A DNA stretch of 64,000 nt, from contig NZ_VEXQ01000001.1 in assembly GCF_006376615.1 (NCBI RefSeq), positions 372,001 through 436,000 on the forward strand, written 5' to 3'. Positions 16,461 to 23,886 of this stretch are shown piece after piece. The notes below the pieces were generated by a model that did no database searches, had not been told where the DNA came from, and saw only the letters and a list, made by a program, of their open reading frames with translations. The first letter of the stretch is position 1. Every line of letters starts with the position of its first letter. This DNA is from Buttiauxella sp. B2 (GTDB taxonomy: Bacteria > Pseudomonadota > Gammaproteobacteria > Enterobacterales > Enterobacteriaceae). Made by a program: the position numbers and the translations under genes.

Positions 16461-18239
16461 CTAACCTTCTGTATTATATTTCTCTTTCCACGAAGATGAA
16501 TAAGGAGCCATTATAATAAACAAAACCAACCACCAAAAATATGCAGCTGAAAAACCTCTGTAACTTGAAGATGGTGCATAGCCATGTGACATTTGATTTC
16601 TTAAATCTCCATATATCTTATCTAACAAGATGATCTTAAGCTCGCTAGTTAGATTAACTCCTAGCCGTTCAATTATGAAGGAGTGATTAAGCATTGCTTT
16701 AATCCCATCTCTTTCTTGCGACCCATCACCATGGAGTGTCGATGGTTCTTCTCCACTTTGCCTTACCAAATAGCGAAGCGAGTTTTCCACCTGCGGAATT
16801 AACAAGTGACATGCCGTCAAAAAATCTTTTTCAAATCCAGCTAACAGACCTTTGATAAAAAACTCCTGATGCCCATCAGGAATAAAAGGATGATTATTAC
16901 AAAAACACTCGATGCCAGAATGTGTAATGTAAAGCTTTTTATTTATCTCATTTAATGCAGGAATAATTTCCCCTTCAACAGAAAGTTGATGATGTATTTG
17001 TAAATTTTTCATCATTTCTTCCCAGCATTTACCACCAACGTCATCTTCACCAGGGCCTTCCCCACCAGCGACAACAGCAGTGGTCATACCTTGATGATCT
17101 AAGTGCTTAGAACCAAACATCCAAGTAAAGCTTGAGGGCATTCTCGTGAGCGTTTCATCTTTAAGACGGACCAAATCAACAGGCTGAGAAACAGTAGCAA
17201 ACCTGAAGATGATATCTTGAAAATCAACACCTTGAACCCTTTCAACCGCATATTCTACGAGTTTGGAGATATCTTGTTCTTCCGAAATATAACGACCAAG
17301 ATGGTTGAGAGATTCAACCTGGTGCTCTCTCATTTCTTCATATAATTCTAAGCGCTGTTTTTTAGTCCCAGGAACTTTAGCAAGGGCATCAATTGCTTTC
17401 AGCAGTCGCCCCGAAGTAATTAGCCCTGTTTGTTCATTTTTAGCATATTTGACATGGCAATCTGATAGGGCTTTCCAACAGGAATTTTCTTTTTCCTTAT
17501 CACGTAACGACAACGAAACATCAATAGCTATTTCGTAAGCACTAATTGCGCCATCAAACCCGCCAGCCTTTTCAGCAAACTCAGCTAGCAAAATTAATTG
17601 TTCATAGTTCCATTCATCAGAGTTAATCCCAAAATTATTACATAGAGCAAGTAGTTTTAGGGTGTAATAAAAATTACCACCCGCCTTACTCAATTCAAAC
17701 TCATGAAGTAACAATTCCGACACCTTATTAAATAAATCTGGCCTTTGTTTTTCTCTGCGAAACATATTACTTAGGCGTAAAGCTCGTTCAATACGTTGAA
17801 ATGTATAACCACATGATTCAGAACTAGATGCTAGCTTTTTTGCTGATTCCAAGTATGAATCAATTGCAACATATGCATTAGTAACTCCGCCAGTTTTTGT
17901 GACCCACAATATATCTGCCAAACGAGCTCGTAATTCAGCATTTTCTATTTTTATATAATATTCATTTAGAATCTGAAGTTGTTCTTCTCTGAAATCTTCT
18001 GGGAGTATCCCTCTGCGTCCTTCAAAAACAAACTTTGGTTTAAATGGAGATTGAGGAAGAGATGAATCAAAATATATTGAACATGCAACCCTAAGCAAGC
18101 AAAGTTCGGGATTTTCCTCGTAAGCGGCAAGTGTCATCTCTATTTCTGTAAACAGCCCGCAATTTGTTCCAGACAGGATTTTATTCAAATCAAGATGTTC
18201 AAACCCATCCAGTGAAACTTCAATCTCTTCTAACCGCAT
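16461..18239 (-). CDS. DUF4209 protein with HEPN-like RNxxxHG motif
   Basis: 592 residues. The C-terminal 150 residues match DUF4209: 'FIKGLLAGFEKDFLTACHLL' followed by IPQVENSLRYLVRQSGEE and the signature RNQMSHG near residue 556. RNxxxH is also the catalytic motif of many HEPN ribonucleases, so an RNase role is plausible but inferred. The N-terminal 400 residues are helical and repeat-like. A hydrophobic stretch (YFWWLVLFIIMAPYSSS) follows the motif and may anchor it. The ATG shares one base with the Q stop codon (TAATG), so the two are translationally coupled. The gene is markedly more AT-rich than its neighbours, a sign of separate acquisition. Candidate phage-borne defence or exclusion gene. 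Confidence 0.8.
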   Translation of the reverse strand: MRLEEIEVSLDGFEHLDLNKILSGTNCGLFTEIEMTLAAYEENPELCLLRVACSIYFDSSLPQSPFKPKFVFEGRRGILPEDFREEQLQILNEYYIKIENAELRARLADILWVTKTGGVTNAYVAIDSYLESAKKLASSSESCGYTFQRIERALRLSNMFRREKQRPDLFNKVSELLLHEFELSKAGGNFYYTLKLLALCNNFGINSDEWNYEQLILLAEFAEKAGGFDGAISAYEIAIDVSLSLRDKEKENSCWKALSDCHVKYAKNEQTGLITSGRLLKAIDALAKVPGTKKQRLELYEEMREHQVESLNHLGRYISEEQDISKLVEYAVERVQGVDFQDIIFRFATVSQPVDLVRLKDETLTRMPSSFTWMFGSKHLDHQGMTTAVVAGGEGPGEDDVGGKCWEEMMKNLQIHHQLSVEGEIIPALNEINKKLYITHSGIECFCNNHPFIPDGHQEFFIKGLLAGFEKDFLTACHLLIPQVENSLRYLVRQSGEEPSTLHGDGSQERDGIKAMLNHSFIIERLGVNLTSELKIILLDKIYGDLRNQMSHGYAPSSSYRGFSAAYFWWLVLFIIMAPYSSSWKEKYNTEG

Positions 18240-18928
18240 TATAAGCCCTCTTGATAATCAGCAATTTTTTTATAACACTCACTAACAGTGAGTTCTACTT
18301 CGCACAACGCCTCCATATCAAGTGAGCGTGCTAATTCCTTTAACACAGTCCAGGCAGAAGCAAAGTTGGTGTACCAAGTGTCACGATGCACACTCATTAA
18401 ACTGGCTAATGTAGTAGCAGCATACTCCTTGTATTGGACATTTTTGTTTTTTGCTGCAACATCTTGAACGGCCAGCCATGTAAGGGCTGCAAGACATTTT
18501 CTCAGCCTAGGTGTGTTTTTACTACTATTAAGAGCGTGATATTTACTCCACAAATGTTGGCAAATTATCATTTGATGTGAATAACTTAGGTCATTACCAT
18601 AACAATACATCACCCAAGATTTTTTACTCTCATTTAATTTTAAAATTGCTCGTCGCCAAGTGCATAAAGCAAACTCATCTTCACGCATTGGCGGAGAGGG
18701 CCGGCGGCGACTGCGGGTTTCCATCACATACAAAGCTGAGTTATCCGCCTTTACTTTGCGCCCCCCTTCCAGCTCAACTTTATGCATGAATTGCCGTGGG
18801 TAGATATTCTTATCCGCAGGTGGATGTTCCGCAAAAGCTTCAAGCTGCCCTTTCGTTCCTCCGGAATAGTCTGCCAGCGCACTGGTGAGTTCAATTCGCG
18901 CATACTCGAGTAACTGTGAGTTGATCAT
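18239..18928 (-). CDS. Q: Late antitermination protein Q (phage 82 type)
   Basis: 229 residues from ATG 18928, coupled by ATGA overlap to the Ref-like gene. The central 'ALCTWRRAILKLNESKKSWVMYCYG' region and 'LTWLAVQDVAAKN' follow the PF06323 antiterminator family exemplified by phage 82 Q. Q loads on RNA polymerase at the late promoter and lets it pass terminators, switching on lysis and structural genes to the left. Position at the end of the replication operon is canonical. Followed directly by the DUF4209 gene rather than by the late promoter. Confidence 0.85.
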   Translation of the reverse strand: MINSQLLEYARIELTSALADYSGGTKGQLEAFAEHPPADKNIYPRQFMHKVELEGGRKVKADNSALYVMETRSRRRPSPPMREDEFALCTWRRAILKLNESKKSWVMYCYGNDLSYSHQMIICQHLWSKYHALNSSKNTPRLRKCLAALTWLAVQDVAAKNKNVQYKEYAATTLASLMSVHRDTWYTNFASAWTVLKELARSLDMEALCEVELTVSECYKKIADYQEGL

Positions 18929-19215
18929 ACGTCGACTCCCAGCTCTGCATTCATCTGCTTGAGCAGGCTCCGTTCGGTACCGAAGTTCGATTCCCATGTG
19001 CGCTTTCCGGCATGGATAGCAACACCATGGCCGCCGGTGCGGTGATGAGGATGACATAGTGGGATCGAAGAATAGTTATCGGCACGTTGGGACATACCCT
19101 GACCGCTACGAACGTGGTGAATTTCAGCCGGTGTTTCGCCATAGCCCAGATTGCGGCAGACGATACAGCCTGTGGAGGCTATACGGGAAAGGTGTTCGCG
19201 TTCTGCTTTTCTCAC
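18925..19215 (-). CDS. Ref-type RecA-dependent HNH nuclease
   Basis: 96 residues. 'CIVCRNLGYGETPAEIHHV' and 'SIPLCHPHHRTGGHGVAIHAG' form the HNH core with zinc-binding Cys and catalytic His residues, as in the Ref/RecA_dep_nuc family first known from phage P1. P1 Ref cuts DNA at RecA filaments. This version lacks the long N-terminal arm of P1 Ref, as lambdoid versions usually do. It overlaps Q by 4 nt and probably acts in recombination during replication. Confidence 0.83.
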   Translation of the reverse strand: MRKAEREHLSRIASTGCIVCRNLGYGETPAEIHHVRSGQGMSQRADNYSSIPLCHPHHRTGGHGVAIHAGKRTWESNFGTERSLLKQMNAELGVDV

Positions 19216-19364
19216 TGTTCACCCCCATGGGCAAACACTGAACGCAAAAATACACTGGCGCCAGAATACGTCAGTGACAGGAATACTAGGTTTCTTTGAT
19301 AGTGCGCCATCTCGGTCTCCGATGGCGCGATAAGTGTTGTCAGTTGTTCAGGCTGACCCCTGCA

Positions 19365-19544
19365 TTATACTTGATACCAGTCCTTGTTTGCAGCGTTCTC
19401 GCTAACTATCTGTCTATTGGATTCAACACTCATGAGGATGTAGCCGACGGGTATGGGGAGTACAACATAAGTGCCATCAGGGCGGGAATAGACTTCGTAA
19501 CGTCCAGGAATACGGATAGCGTTTAGCACTTTATTCTCATTCAT
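19365..19544 (-). CDS. Small hypothetical phage protein
   Basis: 59 residues from ATG 19544 (MNENKVLNAIRIPGRYEVYS). It lies between the Ref-like gene and the plus-strand HTH gene, 149 bp upstream of the former. A longer start at 19568 is possible. Short beta-rich sequence (YEVYSRPDGTYVVLPIPVG) with no known motif. Weak ribosome site. Not recognised. Confidence 0.45.
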   Translation of the reverse strand: MNENKVLNAIRIPGRYEVYSRPDGTYVVLPIPVGYILMSVESNRQIVSENAANKDWYQV

Positions 19545-19809
19545 AACCAAAACCCAGATAACAATCAAGAACCATGACGAGATACTAAATTTAAACTCTA
19601 CGATAATTTATTTATTCAGGATTTTATCTCGCCAGCATGGATTGCATTCTTACCCTGTGACTCTGGTTTGTAAATTGACACGCGTCAAATAACGCCAGGT
19701 TGCGCAACATATGCGCATAAAGCCTCTTTTCGAGGCCAAATTGTTTGATACATACACATTCCCTCCCAAGATGCCCTGAAATGCTCAAATGCCTTACGAG
19801 GTAACTCTC

Positions 19810-20145
19810 ATGCACCCTGCGGTAAAACTAATCAAATCAGAAATGACTAAACAGAAGATTACGCTTCTCCAAATCGCCCATCTAAGTGACATATCCTATA
19901 ACCGGGTAAGAAACTTAATGTCCGGACGAACGGCAATGACGCTCAAAGAGAGAGATAGCATCTGCACTATTCTGGGTGTGTCACCGATAAACTTTCTCAT
20001 TACTCGATCAGATTTAATTCGCGGAGTGGATGAGTTATATCTCGATATAAGCTGGATGGCTCCAGAGCTTCGATGTACTGCTATCTCATTTTACAAAGAG
20101 CTCAGAAGACAGTTTGAACTGAATGCCATGGACAGTAACAGTTAG
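19810..20145 (+). CDS. XRE-type HTH protein, lone plus-strand gene in the replication-to-Q region
   Basis: 111 residues from ATG 19810 (MHPAVKLIKSEMTKQKITLL). Residues 14-60 form a Cro/CI-type helix-turn-helix ('QIAHLSDISYNRVRNLMSGR' covers the turn and recognition helix). The C-terminus is helical without a known domain. It faces against the flanking minus-strand operon and has its own hairpin after the stop (20153-20173), which points to an independent promoter and expression in the lysogen. Could be a second regulator or an antitoxin-like protein. Confidence 0.7.
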   Translation: MHPAVKLIKSEMTKQKITLLQIAHLSDISYNRVRNLMSGRTAMTLKERDSICTILGVSPINFLITRSDLIRGVDELYLDISWMAPELRCTAISFYKELRRQFELNAMDSNS

Positions 20146-20152
20146 CGATACA

Positions 20153-20173
20153 GCCCCGGTCGTAGGCCGGGGC
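20153..20173 (+). terminator. Hairpin after the lone HTH gene
   Basis: GCCCCGG/CCGGGGC stem of 7 bp with a 7-nt loop, followed by ATTTG. The T run is short, so termination may be partial. Confidence 0.5.
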
Positions 20174-20236
20174 ATTTGCTGAGTAATCGGGCAGAGACTC
20201 ACGCACTAACTAACCCCCAGCCCGTCATATCAATGG

Positions 20237-20452
20237 TCACCCACCTACTCCCATGTCGTTGTTCCATTCCTGAATGACCGCTGCCCGGGCTTTTGCTTTA
20301 TCCGGACGACTGTCGTTGTGTATTTTCGCCACGCGATGGCAACCGCAGTTGCACTTCAGGATAATCTGGCGCCTTACGAGCCCACCGGCGCGACGCTCAG
20401 TGAAAAAAGGCCGGGTCCCTTTCGGGCATAATTGAATATCAGCATCGGTCAT
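20237..20452 (-). CDS. Small Cys-rich phage protein, Lar-like
   Basis: 71 residues. 'RRQIILKCNCGCHRVAKIHNDSRPD' with CNCGCH and the C-terminal 'AVIQEWNNDMG' follow the pattern of small phage zinc proteins related to Lar (restriction alleviation), where a Cys pair is followed by a 'A...WN' end. Overlaps the DUF1627 gene by 4 nt (ATGA). The second Cys pair of Lar is not obvious, so the assignment is weak. Confidence 0.5.
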   Translation of the reverse strand: MTDADIQLCPKGTRPFFTERRAGGLVRRQIILKCNCGCHRVAKIHNDSRPDKAKARAAVIQEWNNDMGVGG

Positions 20453-21165
20453 TCAAGTAATCCCAAAGAGCGTTGCAGGCGAGCCTGATTGATGACTGCA
20501 ACACGAAGTTTTTCGAGCTGCACTAACCGGCATTTAGTTTTACGGATTTCACTGGCCACAACTTTGGGTGTCATAACCATTAGCTGCTTTTTCTCGTGAA
20601 GCAGCTGCGGTATGGAATCAACGAACGAACTGGTTTTCGCTGCATTCGTCGCGACTGGCAGAGTGTCGGTTTCGGTAGCAGTTTCGACAGTTTCTTGTTC
20701 TACCTGAGTACCATCGTTGCAGCTGAGCGAGAAGTGAAAGACACTCCCTTTTTTCACTCGCGTAATTCTCCCTTTGTTAACCCCTCTCGCTAGTGTGGAC
20801 GCCACCCCCCTTACCGTTGTGCCTGTTAGCGCGGCCATCCTCTCCGTAGTCAGAGCACCATGTTCATTCATCAGCGCGGCCAGTATGGTTTCATTGATTT
20901 TTATGACAACTGGGGCCACTGTCGGCTCTGTGGTTTTTACCCGTTTCGGATACGATCTTTTAGGCGCGTTTACAGGCGTGTCGCTTTGCTTCACACCACT
21001 GTCAGCCGTCAGTTGCCAGTATCCGTTAACCTGACTAACTTCTCCGCCGTCTTGATGTTCGCGGAGCATATCCAACAACTCCCTCACATCGATTTTCAAG
21101 CAAGCAGCCATTTCGCGTGCCGTGGCTTTCCCCATTTTGCTAAGTGCTTCAAGAATGTTTTTCAT
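20449..21165 (-). CDS. DUF1627-type phage protein with winged-helix N-terminus
   Basis: 238 residues. The N-terminus 'KATAREMAACLKIDVRELLDMLREH' is a winged-helix-like module, and a second HTH-like stretch lies at residues about 100-135 (LTTERMAALTGTTVRGVAST). Matches the DUF1627 family found next to replication genes in lambdoid prophages. Overlaps the replication gene by 4 nt. It may take the place of a helicase loader partner, since no DnaC-like or DnaB-like gene is present; this is inference. Confidence 0.7.
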   Translation of the reverse strand: MKNILEALSKMGKATAREMAACLKIDVRELLDMLREHQDGGEVSQVNGYWQLTADSGVKQSDTPVNAPKRSYPKRVKTTEPTVAPVVIKINETILAALMNEHGALTTERMAALTGTTVRGVASTLARGVNKGRITRVKKGSVFHFSLSCNDGTQVEQETVETATETDTLPVATNAAKTSSFVDSIPQLLHEKKQLMVMTPKVVASEIRKTKCRLVQLEKLRVAVINQARLQRSLGLLE

Positions 21166-22214
21166 ACTCGTTCCTGTTGAATTCGCTCCGATTGATCGGC
21201 CCAGATCCTGTTCCAGACCCGCCTCGATGCTTCTGGTGAAAGCTGGCCGGCATTTGAAAGTGATGCCTGTTTTCTGACATTGATTTCGAGGACAGTTTTT
21301 ACGATCAGATCCGGACTCTGCCCCAAAAATCGCCGGTAGGCCTTGTCCCGTTCTTCGTGGTCAATGTCGGGCACATTTCGTGGCGGGCGCCCTTCTGTTT
21401 CCCATTTGCGCGCCAGCGGCAGGTAACCCTCGAAATTCTCCAGATTGAACATGGTCGACGGTCGGAGGTATTGGCCCATCTTTGGGTCGCCGTCCCAGCA
21501 GTCGGTCAGATAATCCGTCACCAGGATTAACTCCCTCGCAACGTATTCGCCCTCCAGCAACCCGGTAATAAATCCCATCGTCGTTTTCCCCTCCTGGAAC
21601 TCAGACCGGGTCGTTCTATTCAGGTGACTCAAAACCAGCAAGGCCGGATCATCAAAATCGTCAGGCTGCTCGTCTGCCTGACAATCTCTCTGTGTAGTCT
21701 CTTGTGTATTCTCTGAGTAATAACCTGTAGGAAAGTTTGCGGGATCCCCGCAAACCTGTTCGGGGGATCCCGGCATACTTGTTTGCGGGGTTGCCGCAAT
21801 CTTGTTTGCTGGAATCCCGCATACTTGTTTGCGAGGTTGCCGCAATCTAGTTTGCGGGGTTGTCGCAATCTGGCGTGTTTCCTCGGTTAGCTCGATGAGA
21901 AGAGCTTCGAGACGGTCAGAATCTATCCGGTAATGCATGGTGGCAGGCACACCTTTGAGGCTCTCCTCAAGAACGCCAATAGAAACTAGCCGTTTGCGTG
22001 CAGTTTCCTGCTCTGCACGACTCAAACCCGTTTCACGTGCAATCTCGACCTGCGTTTTATAAAGCCATTTACCATCCATTCTGTTGTGCCAGTAGACGAA
22101 CTGGGAAAGCAGAACCGCACCTACCGGACCCACTTTGATATTCCCTGCACGCAAGCGGGCAAAAGATGGCTGGTAAGCGATAGGCCTGTCGAGCAGCTGA
22201 ATTAGTGCGCCCAT
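21162..22214 (-). CDS. Phage replication initiation protein (O-like, conserved C-terminal domain)
   Basis: 350 residues. Residues 1-115 hold a winged-helix DNA-binding region ('WLYKTQVEIARETGLSRAEQ'). Residues 130-180 are encoded by iterons (see 21736-21873) and are low complexity (Thr/Pro/Gln/Arg). Residues 190-275 carry the phage C-terminal domain 'LSHLNRTTRSEF...MFNLENFEGYL'. As in lambda O, the origin lies inside the gene. It would bind the iterons and recruit the host replicative helicase. No P-like gene follows. Confidence 0.85.
   Translation of the reverse strand: MGALIQLLDRPIAYQPSFARLRAGNIKVGPVGAVLLSQFVYWHNRMDGKWLYKTQVEIARETGLSRAEQETARKRLVSIGVLEESLKGVPATMHYRIDSDRLEALLIELTEETRQIATTPQTRLRQPRKQVCGIPANKIAATPQTSMPGSPEQVCGDPANFPTGYYSENTQETTQRDCQADEQPDDFDDPALLVLSHLNRTTRSEFQEGKTTMGFITGLLEGEYVARELILVTDYLTDCWDGDPKMGQYLRPSTMFNLENFEGYLPLARKWETEGRPPRNVPDIDHEERDKAYRRFLGQSPDLIVKTVLEINVRKQASLSNAGQLSPEASRRVWNRIWADQSERIQQERV
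21736..21873. repeat. Six tandem 23-bp iterons, probable phage replication origin
   Basis: Units begin at 21736, 21759, 21782, 21805, 21828 and 21851. Each is near TTTGCGGGnTnnCCGCAAnCTTG, an imperfect palindrome. Because 23 is not a multiple of 3, the repeats are read in three frames and the protein shows a 23-residue periodicity every three units. The location in the middle of an O-like gene matches lambda's ori. Confidence 0.85.
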
Positions 22215-22236
22215 CTAAGCCTCTCAAAAGTCACAA

Positions 22237-22476
22237 TCACTCCCGAACCTCTGCGAATTTCCGTTTGAACTGTTCGCGGCTTAATTCACAGATCTCCCCA
22301 TAGCCCTCGAGCATGTACATCACGGCCTTAATGGTTACAGCGTGGACCTTAACGACATGCCCGTAGTGGTTTTGGTAACACTGTCCAGGCAGCGGATTAG
22401 ATTCACTTGCTGCAGGGACATGGGCTCGAGTATCTCTCTGTAAAACGCTGCGAAAGCGGTCCTGCAATCTGTTCAT
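22237..22476 (-). CDS. DUF4222-type small phage protein
   Basis: 79 residues from ATG 22476, with GGAG 6 nt upstream. 'GQCYQNHYGHVVKVHAVTIKAVMYMLEGYGEICELSREQFKRKFAEV' is the DUF4222 pattern (D/NhyG..v.v..v....v.y...gy......l....F...F..v). The family is frequent in lambdoid early operons; role unknown. It lies 13 nt after the YdaT-like gene. Confidence 0.75.
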   Translation of the reverse strand: MNRLQDRFRSVLQRDTRAHVPAASESNPLPGQCYQNHYGHVVKVHAVTIKAVMYMLEGYGEICELSREQFKRKFAEVRE

Positions 22477-22489
22477 ACCCATCTCCAGA

Positions 22490-22921
22490 TCAGTGCAAAA
22501 TCTCTGCTGCCCCATTGGCGACATAACCACTGGAATAGTGATTGACCACATCAACAACTGTGGCTGCAACATAAGCATCCGCCGCATCATCCAGGGCCGT
22601 TCTGGCCATTTGGATCGCACGGAACTCCATTGAGTTGGCCAGCACCAAACGTGCACTAAGCTGTCGAGGTAACGCATTAAGGATTGCGGGCAACAGCTGG
22701 CGAACCTTCGCTTTTGCTTTGTCCGTGTCACTATCCAACCAACGAAACAGGTTTTGCTGGTTAACATGGCCAGCACCGGGTTCGTTCACCGGCAGCAGCC
22801 GAAGATCTCCGCCCCCAAGGAGAAAATATTCAGTTGCTACAGCGCGCCCAACATTTTCACGATTGATACCAACTGCCCATGTGCGAATAACATCACGAAC
22901 CAATTCATGTTTGATTTGCAT
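22490..22921 (-). CDS. YdaT-like regulator/toxin, CII position
   Basis: 143 residues beginning MQIKHELVRDVIRTWAVGIN. It resembles the YdaT family of the Rac prophage, whose members follow the Cro-like YdaS and occupy the place of lambda cII. YdaT is toxic or filamentation-inducing when expressed in E. coli. Located 10 nt after the Cro-like gene and upstream of replication. Both the toxin and transcription activator views have been proposed in the literature; sequence alone does not decide. Confidence 0.65.
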   Translation of the reverse strand: MQIKHELVRDVIRTWAVGINRENVGRAVATEYFLLGGGDLRLLPVNEPGAGHVNQQNLFRWLDSDTDKAKAKVRQLLPAILNALPRQLSARLVLANSMEFRAIQMARTALDDAADAYVAATVVDVVNHYSSGYVANGAAEILH

Positions 22922-22931
22922 AACTCAGTCC

Positions 22932-23177
22932 TTAAACGTTCGCAGCGTTATTCTGTGATTCAGATGGCAGGCCCGAGGTTGGTGTGGGATGAAGATCCGG
23001 TCTCAATTCGTGAGGTGTAACGCCGGTAGCTCTGTAAATCGGCAATATCCAGTCAGCTGGAACTACACCCTTATAGCGAATGACCCATCGATTTACCGTC
23101 TGTGGCCATGTACCTATGAGCTTTGCCAGTTGACGTTGGTTTTTAGCGACTTTAATCGCCGCTTCTAATCCGTTCAT
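22932..23177 (-). CDS. Cro/YdaS-like HTH regulator
   Basis: 81 residues from ATG 23177 (MNGLEAAIKVAKNQRQLAKL). The HTH 'NQRQLAKLIGTWPQTVNRWV' and the following 'GVVPADWILPIYRATGVTPHELRPDLHP' are typical of YdaS/Cro proteins. Divergent from the repressor across a 106-bp operator region. It would shut off the repressor gene during lytic growth. Confidence 0.82.
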   Translation of the reverse strand: MNGLEAAIKVAKNQRQLAKLIGTWPQTVNRWVIRYKGVVPADWILPIYRATGVTPHELRPDLHPTPTSGLPSESQNNAANV

Positions 23178-23206
23178 AAATAACCCTAGTATTGACAACG
23201 AAAACA

Positions 23207-23236
23207 ATCATAAGCATTTTGCTTATAAAGTGTCAA
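23207..23236 (-). promoter_or_regulatory. pR-like promoter of the cro/replication operon
   Basis: On the minus strand TTGACA (23236-23231) and TATGAT (23212-23207) are 18 bp apart. Operator O1 (23210-23226) lies between and over the -10, so repressor binding would block it. Confidence 0.75.
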
Positions 23237-23274
23237 CACATTGCGAATTGATGGAGTGTAAACACATTGTTTAT
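23210..23274. promoter_or_regulatory. Three-operator array controlling the lysogeny switch
   Basis: Three 17-bp 7-3-7 inverted repeats: O1 23210-23226 (ATAAGCA-TTT-TGCTTAT, perfect), O2 23232-23248 (GTCAACA-CAT-TGCGAAT, weaker) and O3 23258-23274 (GTAAACA-CAT-TGTTTAT). Centre spacings are 22 and 26 bp. O1 covers pR, O3 covers the -10 of the repressor promoter. The arrangement parallels lambda OR. Confidence 0.78.
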
Positions 23275-23277
23275 ACT
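23248..23277 (+). promoter_or_regulatory. Repressor maintenance promoter, probably giving a leaderless mRNA
   Basis: TTGATG (23248-23253) and TATACT (23272-23277) are 18 bp apart. The predicted start point is about 23283-23285, at the repressor ATG (23284). No Shine-Dalgarno precedes the ATG. Lambda cI from pRM is also leaderless. Confidence 0.65.
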
Positions 23278-23283
23278 TTGCGT

Positions 23284-23670
23284 ATGAAAACTATCGATAT
23301 GAATGATGTGCCGCTCATCACCCAAAGGCTTAACGAACTCGTAAAGAGCAAGGGTGTCTCGAAGGCCGAACTTGCCAGAGTGGCAGGGGTGAGCCCGCAG
23401 TCAGTCAATGGCTGGTTTAAAAGAGGCAGCATCAGTAAAGAAGCTGCTGCCAAACTGTCTGCTGAATACGATGTATCGTTATCCTGGCTGCTGGGAGAAG
23501 GTAAGCAGGAAGGGGAACTCACAGCTGAAGAGCAAAGACTACTCAAAGTTTTTAATCAGTTCCCTCCCATAGAAAGAAACAACATGCTGCTTGCTTTTGA
23601 AATGAGACTTCAGGAACTACGGGAGTATTACTCCAAATACGTTAACCCTGGCTCCGATAAAAAAGACTAA
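23284..23670 (+). CDS. CI-type repressor lacking the autocleavage domain
   Basis: 128 residues from ATG 23284. Residues about 8-65 are an XRE helix-turn-helix ('SKAELARVAGVSPQSVNGWF' and 'LSAEYDVSLSWLLGEG'). The C-terminal 60 residues are a helical tail with no S24 peptidase Ser/Lys dyad, so RecA-stimulated self-cleavage as in lambda CI is not expected. Similar short repressors (RacR, DicA) control Rac- and Qin-type prophages. A terminator follows at 23690. Two longer in-frame starts (23230, 23254) lie upstream of the promoter and are unlikely. Confidence 0.85.
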   Translation: MKTIDMNDVPLITQRLNELVKSKGVSKAELARVAGVSPQSVNGWFKRGSISKEAAAKLSAEYDVSLSWLLGEGKQEGELTAEEQRLLKVFNQFPPIERNNMLLAFEMRLQELREYYSKYVNPGSDKKD

Positions 23671-23689
23671 CTCCCCCACATCTCTCACA

Positions 23690-23712
23690 AACCGCCGTCA
23701 GGCGGTTTTTTT
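23690..23712 (+). terminator. Terminator of the repressor gene
   Basis: AACCGCC/GGCGGTT stem with GTCA loop followed by seven T. It ends repressor mRNA before the pL-like promoter. Confidence 0.9.
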
Positions 23713-23767
23713 ACGCCTAAAATTCAACAACGTAAGTATTAACCTTAAAATTAATGACAGCTTTTTA

Positions 23768-23796
23768 TTGATAAATATAAGCACGGTGCTTATAGT
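23768..23796 (+). promoter_or_regulatory. pL-like promoter with operator between -35 and -10
   Basis: TTGATA (23768-23773) and TATAGT (23791-23796) are 17 bp apart. The perfect operator ATAAGCA-CGG-TGCTTAT (23777-23793) fills the spacer, with the same 7-3-7 form as O1. It would drive the plus-strand operon through to xis/int and be shut by the repressor. Confidence 0.85.
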
Positions 23797-23886
23797 GACC
23801 ACATCAAGCAACGCGATAACAACGGCGCGATAAGTGTTAAACGTTCAGCCAGCCTGGCTTAAGGGCAAACAAGGGGGGGGTACGTG

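Noticed and set aside
19624-19815. Minus-strand 63-codon ORF upstream of the lone HTH gene
   Set aside because: Lies in the likely promoter region of the HTH gene, overlaps its start, no motif.
21736-21873. Tandem repeats considered as a CRISPR array
   Set aside because: Units are contiguous without spacers and lie inside an O-like gene; iterons fit better.
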